A stretch of 64,000 bases of DNA from Micromonospora pisi (GTDB taxonomy: Bacteria > Actinomycetota > Actinomycetes > Mycobacteriales > Micromonosporaceae), in NCBI RefSeq assembly GCF_003633685.1, contig NZ_RBKT01000001.1:6820001-6884000 (forward strand), read 5' to 3'. The translations under genes were made by a program, and so were the position numbers. Position 1 is the first letter of the stretch; every line of letters begins with the position of its first letter. Of this stretch, positions 58,833 through 64,000 are shown one piece after another. The notes beneath the pieces were generated by a model. The model was given only the letters and a program-made list of their open reading frames with translations, was not told the DNA's origin and ran no database searches.

Positions 58833-59928
58833 GTCGCCAACTATCGCACCACGGGCCGAAGGTGGCAGTTTCCGCATTACCTACCATGTGCTTGAAATGA
58901 TTGCGGTAAGCATTGATGTCCGGATTTTTGGGTCCGGGGCCGCCGGGGGAGACGCGCGGTGGCCCGAAGCGCGGCGGCCTGAAGTCCACCGACCACACCA
59001 GGGACAACGCCGAGACCACGGCGAACACGGTGAATCCGGTGCCGGCCGCGATGGCGACGAACGGGCCGCTGCCGGCCACCGGGGCCGACCCGCTCCCGTC
59101 CGACGGCACCGGCTGTGGGACGAGCAGGAGCAGGCCCGCCACCAGCACCATCGATCCGAGTACGCCGGCCAGCCCGCCGGACAGTCTGATACCGGTACCC
59201 GGGACGGCCCGCCGCACCGTCAACGCGGCGGCGGCCAGGAAGAACAGCACCTCGGCGAGGAGCACGCCCCCGATGACGTCACTGAACCGGTGCCAACCGG
59301 CGATCATCGTGGCCGAGGCGACCGCCGAGACCCCCGCGACGCCCGGTAGGGCGAACCACAAACGAGCCCGGGCGGGCAGCACGAGCATGAATGCGAGCAG
59401 CAGCGCCATCGCGGCGGTGACGTGGCCACTGGGAAAGCTGTTGTGGGTGGTCGAGCCGACCACGCCGAGCTCCGGCCGGGGTATCGCCGACTTCGCCAGA
59501 CCGGCCACGCCCACCGCGCAGAGCACCATGAACACCCCGGCCACGCCCGCGTACAGGCGTCGGCTGAGCACGCCCACCAGCAACACCGAGGCGACCAGGA
59601 TCGCCAACACGGTGTAGTCGCCGAAGAAGGCCAGCAGGGTCTTCGCCGGGTCGGTCAGCACGCTCTGCTGCTCGTACCCGCCACCCCGCTCGGCCGGAGG
59701 CAGGAGGAGACCGTCCAACTGCTGACCACGGGGCGTCCAGAGAAACACCCGGCAGGTCAGCACGAAGGCGAGTGCGCACACGAGCGCGGCTCCGAGATAG
59801 CCGAGCGCTCCCTGGGGCAGCCCCCCGGCGGGTGACGGCCCCGAGCCGGGGCCCACCGGCCCGGATCGTCCGGCGGATCCGGGCAGAGGGCTGTGGGGAG
59901 TCAAGGAGTACAACGTTCCCGAGCGCAT
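58789..59928 (-). CDS. PAP2-family membrane phosphatase
   Basis: 379 residues from ATG 59928. The three PAP2 motifs are visible: KSAIPRPELG (motif 1), NSFPSGHVTAAMALL (motif 2) and MIAGWHRFSDVIGGVLLAE (motif 3). Six or more helices. The N-terminus is Gly/Pro-rich and the last ~50 residues are soluble and unusual for the family. It should remove phosphate from lipid phosphates such as undecaprenyl-PP or phosphatidic acid. The 3' end overlaps the response regulator gene by 44 bp in another frame on the same strand, so both are probably co-transcribed. Confidence 0.88.
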   Translation of the reverse strand: MRSGTLYSLTPHSPLPGSAGRSGPVGPGSGPSPAGGLPQGALGYLGAALVCALAFVLTCRVFLWTPRGQQLDGLLLPPAERGGGYEQQSVLTDPAKTLLAFFGDYTVLAILVASVLLVGVLSRRLYAGVAGVFMVLCAVGVAGLAKSAIPRPELGVVGSTTHNSFPSGHVTAAMALLLAFMLVLPARARLWFALPGVAGVSAVASATMIAGWHRFSDVIGGVLLAEVLFFLAAAALTVRRAVPGTGIRLSGGLAGVLGSMVLVAGLLLLVPQPVPSDGSGSAPVAGSGPFVAIAAGTGFTVFAVVSALSLVWSVDFRPPRFGPPRVSPGGPGPKNPDINAYRNHFKHMVGNAETATFGPWCDSWRHVPSALDRRSPDRA

Positions 59929-60007
59929 CCGACAATGGTCGGCCGTGAATATGAAGATCCTGCCCGTACCGTGTCATGGTTCTGTCACGGTCGCGCCGGG
60001 ACATCGA

Positions 60008-60841
60008 TCAGATGCCCTGGCCGGCGACCACCGAAAGCAGTCGCAGTTTGTCGTAGCTCTCGCTGCCCGGGGTGGCGGTGTAGACCAGAAGTGACTGGGA
60101 CTGGTCCGGGTCGACGAGCACCTGGCAGTGCAGTTCGAGCAGTCCGAGTTGCGGGTGCTGGATGCGTTTCGGGGCGCAGTACGGCCCGGCCACCGGGTGT
60201 TCGCGCCAGATCTCGGCGAACTCCGGGCTCGCCGCGAGCAGTGCCTCGACGATGCTGCCGGCGCGCGAGTCCGCGCCGTCGCGGGTGTACGTGCGGTGCA
60301 GGTCCGCCGCGATCAGGCGACTGTGCCGGGGATGGTCCTCCTCGGGATACACCGATCGTGCGGTCGGGTCGGCGAACCACCGGTAGTGCCAACTACGGGC
60401 CAGTCCGCTGTGGGCGGTTTCGTCACCGAGCAGCGCACTCGCGAGCCGGGTCTGTTTCAGGGTCTCGCCGAGGTTGCTCACGACCTGGGCGGGTACGTCC
60501 TCGAGGCCGTCGAAGATGCGCATCATCCCCGGATTGATGTGGTCGGTACGGAGGACCCGCCGCGGGGTGGGGTAGCCGCCGAGGCGGAACAGGTGATCCC
60601 GCTCGTCGAGTGAGAGCCGTAGCCCGCGGGCGATCGCGGCGAGCATCTGCTCGGAGGGTTGCGGACCGCGCTGCTGTTCGATCCGGCTGTAGTAGTCGGT
60701 CGACATGTCGGAGAGCGCGGCAACCTCCTCGCGACGCAGCCCGCCGGTACGCCGACGCCGCCCCCGGGGCAGGCCGACATCCTCCGGTTGCAACGCCTCG
60801 CGCCGGGTCCGGAGGAAGTCGGCGAGTCGAGCCCGTTCCAT
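60008..60841 (-). CDS. XRE-family regulator with MmyB-like ligand domain
   Basis: 277 residues from ATG 60841, which follows AGGAGGG; a GTG at 60874 overlapping the SDR stop is possible too. The HTH is ERARLADFLRTRREALQPEDVGLP, GLRREEVAALSDMSTDYYSRIEQQRG. The C-terminal MmyB-like domain contains DHINPGMMRIFDGLEDVPA, LARSWHYRWFADPTARSVYPEEDH and a histidine/aspartate-rich end; in relatives it binds fatty acids. It lies downstream of the SDR gene on the same strand and probably regulates it; such SDR-XRE pairs are common in actinomycetes. Confidence 0.9.
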   Translation of the reverse strand: MERARLADFLRTRREALQPEDVGLPRGRRRRTGGLRREEVAALSDMSTDYYSRIEQQRGPQPSEQMLAAIARGLRLSLDERDHLFRLGGYPTPRRVLRTDHINPGMMRIFDGLEDVPAQVVSNLGETLKQTRLASALLGDETAHSGLARSWHYRWFADPTARSVYPEEDHPRHSRLIAADLHRTYTRDGADSRAGSIVEALLAASPEFAEIWREHPVAGPYCAPKRIQHPQLGLLELHCQVLVDPDQSQSLLVYTATPGSESYDKLRLLSVVAGQGI

Positions 60842-60870
60842 CGGATCAGCTTCCCTCCTGCTCGCGGAAC

Positions 60871-61806
60871 TCACACGTGGGTGGCGAAATCGACCCTCGC
60901 CAGGCGTTCGGAGACGGTCCAGAGCCGGGCCGCGTCGGCCTCGCTCCGGGCCGACCGGTAGACGCCCAGTTCGGTCGGGCCGCCGGTGAACTGGCCGAGG
61001 CCGTCGGGACCGTAGAACCGGCCACCCCGCGCGTCCGGGCTGGTCGCCGCGTACAGGGCGGGCAACATGCCGGCCTCGACGCTCTGTACGAACACGCCCC
61101 AGCGATGCAGCCGCTTCATGAGTGCCTCTTGTGGCGAGCGCTTGGTCCGGCCCAGGTTCGGCCCGGACGCGTACAGGTTCGTCAGGGTCGTGCCCGGGTG
61201 GGCGACGTTGCTGACGATGTTCCAGCCGGCCGCGCTGGCACGTCGGTCCAGTTCCAGCCCAAAGTGCAGGTTGGCCAGCTTCGAAAGGTTGTACGAGCGG
61301 ACCGGCGAGTACTTCCGTTCGCTCTGCAGGTCGTCCCAGTCGATTTTCGCGTACCGGGCGGCACTGCTCGACATCGTGGTGACCCGGGCCCGGCCCGCGT
61401 CGAGCAGCGGCAGCAGGCCCGCCACCAGCGCCAGGTGGCCGATGTGGTTCGTACCGAACTGCAACTCCAGGCCGTCACGGGTGATGTGCCGGGTGGGCGG
61501 GGTCATCACGCCGGCATTGTTGATCAAAATGTTGACCGGACGACCCTCGCGCCGGAGTGCTTCGGTGAACGTCCGTACGGAGTCCAGTGAGGCCAGGTCG
61601 AGCTCACGGGTGGAGGCGACGGCCCGGGGAACACTCGTACGGAGCCTTTCGAGCGCGGCGGTGCCCTTGACCGGGTTTCGCACCGGCAGGACCAGTTCGG
61701 CGCCGGCCCGGGCCAGCCGTTCGGCGAGGCCGAGACCGATGCCGTCACTGGCGCCGGTGACCACGGCAAGTTTTCCGGTCAGGTCGGGCACGGTCATGTC
61801 CTTCAC
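60871..61806 (-). CDS. Short-chain dehydrogenase/reductase
   Basis: 311 residues from GTG 61806, which has AGGGAG five bases upstream; ATG 61797 is the alternative. Cofactor site [29 protein letters not shown], catalytic Ser in [11 protein letters not shown] and Tyr-x3-Lys in SYNLSKLAN. The sequence resembles retinol-dehydrogenase-like SDRs with a C-terminal extension. NADP preference is probable from the arginine in VLPVRNP. The XRE regulator gene follows with a GTGA overlap. Substrate unknown. Confidence 0.9.
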   Translation of the reverse strand: MKDMTVPDLTGKLAVVTGASDGIGLGLAERLARAGAELVLPVRNPVKGTAALERLRTSVPRAVASTRELDLASLDSVRTFTEALRREGRPVNILINNAGVMTPPTRHITRDGLELQFGTNHIGHLALVAGLLPLLDAGRARVTTMSSSAARYAKIDWDDLQSERKYSPVRSYNLSKLANLHFGLELDRRASAAGWNIVSNVAHPGTTLTNLYASGPNLGRTKRSPQEALMKRLHRWGVFVQSVEAGMLPALYAATSPDARGGRFYGPDGLGQFTGGPTELGVYRSARSEADAARLWTVSERLARVDFATHV

Positions 61807-61940
61807 AACATCTCCCTGGTCAACGGTGTTTCCGTCCGGTTCGGCTCCAACGGTCACACCGGTGCTGGCGCAGATCCAGGTGCAGCTCATCCAGGGATCG
61901 GTGGTCCGTGGATATCGCCAGGGCGACCTATCCTGCCCGC

Positions 61941-62975
61941 ATGGATCTGGTCCGCGCGCAGGAGTTGTGGAATCCCGAGCCGGGTTGGCTCAACACCGCC
62001 AGCTACGGGCTGCCACCACGACCGGCCTGGGAGGCGTTGCAGGCGGCGCTCGGGCAGTGGCAGGTCGGGCGTACCTCGTGGGAGGGGTGGGGTGAGCAGG
62101 CCGAGCGTTCCCGGCGGGCCTTCGCCGGGCTGCTCGGGGTGCCGGTCGGTGACATCACGATCGGCAGCACGGCCTCCCAGTTGCTGGCGCCGATCGCGGC
62201 GGCGCTGCCGGCGGGAACGAACGTCCTCGCCCCGACCGAGGAGTTCACCTCGAACCTCTTCCCCTGGCTGGCGCAGGGCGAGCGGGGCGTACGGGTGCGG
62301 ACGGTGCCGGCCGACCGGCTGGCCGAGTCGGTCGACGCGGGTACGGATCTGGTCGCGTTCAGCCTGGTCCAGTCCGCCACCGGGGCGGTCGCGGAGTACG
62401 ACGCCGTGGTGACGGCCGCCCGTGAGCACGGCGCCCTGGTGGTGGTCGACGCGTCCCAGGGCTGCGGGTGGCTGCCGTTCGACGCGCACCTGGCGGACGC
62501 GGTGGTGGTGACCGCGTACAAGTGGTTGATGGCACCGCGTGGTGCCGCATTCGCGTACCTTGCCCCGAGCCTGCGTGAGCGGCTCACCCCGTCGGCCGCG
62601 AACTGGTACGCGGGTGAGGACCCGCACGCCTCCTATTACGGCCCGCCGCTGCGACTCGCGGCCGACGCCCGCCGGTTCGACCTGTCGCCGGCCTGGTTCT
62701 GTTATGTCGGTGCGGCTCCGGCGCTGGAACTGCTCGCCGAGATCGGCCTGCCGGCGATCCGCGAGCACAACGTCTCCCTGGCCAACCGGTTCCTCGCCGG
62801 TCTGGGGCGACCGCCGGGCGACAGCGCGATCGTCACTGTCGACGTGCCCGGGGCGGAGGAGCGGCTGGCGGCGGCCGGTGTCCGGGCCGCGGTCCGGGCG
62901 GGCCGGGTACGGGCCTCGTTCCACCTCTACTCGACCACCGAGGACGTCGACCTCGCCCTGTCCGCGCTGCGCTGA
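61941..62975 (+). CDS. Class V aminotransferase-fold PLP enzyme
   Basis: 344 residues from ATG 61941, six bases after TATCCT, so leaderless translation is likely. PLP site: [37 protein letters not shown] with the cofactor Asp, and the Schiff-base lysine in [12 protein letters not shown]. The N-terminal [20 protein letters not shown] is typical of cysteine desulfurase/isopenicillin epimerase-type members. No partner genes indicate the substrate. It is divergent from the SDR gene across 134 bp. It resembles the gene at 8898 in fold but is clearly distinct. Confidence 0.87.
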   Translation: MDLVRAQELWNPEPGWLNTASYGLPPRPAWEALQAALGQWQVGRTSWEGWGEQAERSRRAFAGLLGVPVGDITIGSTASQLLAPIAAALPAGTNVLAPTEEFTSNLFPWLAQGERGVRVRTVPADRLAESVDAGTDLVAFSLVQSATGAVAEYDAVVTAAREHGALVVVDASQGCGWLPFDAHLADAVVVTAYKWLMAPRGAAFAYLAPSLRERLTPSAANWYAGEDPHASYYGPPLRLAADARRFDLSPAWFCYVGAAPALELLAEIGLPAIREHNVSLANRFLAGLGRPPGDSAIVTVDVPGAEERLAAAGVRAAVRAGRVRASFHLYSTTEDVDLALSALR

Positions 62976-63019
62976 GGTGTCAGCGCGGGCGGTCGGGTGA
63001 GCCCGATCACATTTCAATA

Positions 63020-63107
63020 CGATACGGTTTCGTATCGCATCGCCGAGGACTAGCCTCCTTTTCGTTACGAGTCTGTTCCGTATCGTATTGGTGATACGGA
63101 GTATCGG
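63020..63107 (+). promoter_or_regulatory. Cluster of CGATAC/GTATCG operator half-sites before an MFS gene
   Basis: CGATACG-GTTT-CGTATCG (63020-63037) is one dyad. TCCGTATC and GATACGGA with an 8-base spacer (63077-63100) form a second, and another GTATCGG follows at 63102. A -10-like TAGCCT sits between them (63051-63056). This is a typical repressor-binding layout for an efflux gene. The regulator is not in the window. Confidence 0.6.
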
Positions 63108-63121
63108 GGGTAGAGGCGTCG

Positions 63122-64000
63122 ATGCAAAACCCACAACCATTCGAGAACACCGGGCATCCCCGGCGCTGGGCCATCCTCGGCGTGCTGGTGATCAGCCTGC
63201 TGGTGGTGGTCCTCGACAACACGATCCTCAACGTCGCCCTGCGTACGTTGTCCGACCCGGTACACGGGCTCGGCGCGAGCCAGGGTGAGCTGGAATGGGC
63301 GATCAACTCCTACACGCTGGTCTTCGCCGGCCTGCTCTTCACCTTCGGAGTGCTCGGCGACCGGCTCGGCCGCAAGCGGTTCCTGCTCTTCGGGCTCGCC
63401 ATGTTCGGGCTCTCCTCGCTGCTCTCCGCGTACGCCCAGAACCCGGGCCAGTTGGTCGGCGCGCGGGCACTGATGGGTCTCGGCGGTGCCGCGATCATGC
63501 CGGCCACGCTGTCGATCATCTCCAACGTCTTCGACCCCCGCGAGCGGGCCCGCGCGATCGGCGTCTGGTCCGGGTCCGTCGGCCTCGCCGTCGCGATCGG
63601 CCCGGTCCTCGGCGGACTGCTGCTGGAGCACTTCTGGTGGGGTTCGGTCTTCCTGATCAACGTGCCGGTGGTACTGGTCGGCCTGGTCGCCGCCGCCATC
63701 CTGGTGCCGGAGTCGCGGGACCCGCGCCCCAACAAGATCGACGTGGTCGGTGTCCTGCTCTCCGTGATCGGTCTGGTCGCCCTGAGCTACGGCATCATCG
63801 ACGGCGGCGAGCACGGCTTCGGTCGGCCACTGGTCTGGGTCGCGATCATCGGCGGTCTGGCGGTGCTGGGGGCGTTCGTGGTCTACGAGCGGCGGGTCGA
63901 GTTCCCGTCACTGGACGTCCGGCTCTTCAAGATGCCCCGGTTCGCCGCCCCGGTCGCGGTCGTCGGGCTGACCTTCTTCGCCACCATGGGCGTGATGTTC
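63122..64000 (+). CDS. MFS exporter, DHA2 family, 3' truncated by window edge
   Basis: 293 codons are visible from ATG 63122; the gene runs past the window. Motif C-like region [19 protein letters not shown] and motif [19 protein letters not shown] mark DHA2 proton-driven exporters, with at least nine helices seen. [24 protein letters not shown] and [24 protein letters not shown] follow. Full length is usually about 500-530 residues. It should export drugs or toxic metabolites. Two dyads upstream suggest repression by a TetR-type regulator encoded elsewhere. Confidence 0.92.
   Translation, partial: MQNPQPFENTGHPRRWAILGVLVISLLVVVLDNTILNVALRTLSDPVHGLGASQGELEWAINSYTLVFAGLLFTFGVLGDRLGRKRFLLFGLAMFGLSSLLSAYAQNPGQLVGARALMGLGGAAIMPATLSIISNVFDPRERARAIGVWSGSVGLAVAIGPVLGGLLLEHFWWGSVFLINVPVVLVGLVAAAILVPESRDPRPNKIDVVGVLLSVIGLVALSYGIIDGGEHGFGRPLVWVAIIGGLAVLGAFVVYERRVEFPSLDVRLFKMPRFAAPVAVVGLTFFATMGVMF

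Noticed and set aside
1-64000. CRISPR array, tRNA, rRNA or insertion sequence
   Set aside because: No spaced direct-repeat array, no cloverleaf or rRNA signature and no transposase-like protein was found on either strand.

Overview
The window is high-GC actinobacterial DNA, most likely from the family Micromonosporaceae (Micromonospora or a close relative). This is an inference from GC-rich codon use, many GTG and leaderless starts, the core block thrS / HIT / PI-phosphate synthase / PIM acyltransferase / PimA / pdxS / pdxT / yebC, and actinobacterial families such as Holin-X, DUF3618, DUF4235, DUF1206 and F420-type nitroreductases. I see no rRNA, tRNA, CRISPR array, transposase or prophage.

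Layout. 0-10 kb: a DUF1772 fragment, a large membrane protein, a hypothetical, a Ser/Thr kinase carrying an extracellular CBM2-like domain, an F420-type nitroreductase, a family-3 glycosidase (NagZ-like) with a 44-residue membrane peptide divergent to it, and a PLP-dependent desulfurase-like enzyme. 10-20 kb: a lipoprotein, DUF1206 and MscS membrane proteins, the Holin-X/DUF3618/DUF4235 operon, cspA with a structured leader, an aldo/keto reductase, a Tam-like methyltransferase coupled to an adenosine deaminase-like gene, a CDF metal transporter and a methyltransferase. 20-25 kb: a two-component system, an ADP-ribosylglycohydrolase and a CFA-synthase-like methyltransferase.

24.7-38.7 kb is the conserved core. 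thrS and the HIT gene are separated from pgsA, PIM acyltransferase, pimA, pdxS, pdxT and yebC by an accessory block (TetR, MFS exporter, aldo/keto reductase) that lies against an EF-G-like gene lacking its 3' half. pgsA and the acyltransferase are joined by a 48-codon reading frame built on a 15-bp tandem repeat.

38.8-64 kb is more accessory: an LtrA-like gene with an amber codon near its 5' end, a secreted phosphoesterase-LamG protein, a secreted GH95 glycosidase, a SpoU-type RNA methyltransferase, a heterodimeric ABC exporter with one intact and one degenerate ATP site, a DcuS/DcuR-like pair divergent from a dicarboxylate symporter, a beta-propeller lipoprotein, an acyltransferase-3 protein, an AfsQ-like regulator/kinase/lipoprotein operon behind a PAP2 phosphatase, an SDR-XRE pair, a class-V aminotransferase and the start of another MFS exporter.

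The most striking non-coding feature is a family of five ~54-bp inverted-repeat elements built on GGAAGGGCCCCTT, all at gene 3' ends; two of them supply the stop codon of the upstream gene. No complete new system stands out. The best candidates for follow-up are this repeat family, the repeat-encoded linker between pgsA and the acyltransferase, the CBM2-kinase and the strictly asymmetric ABC exporter.
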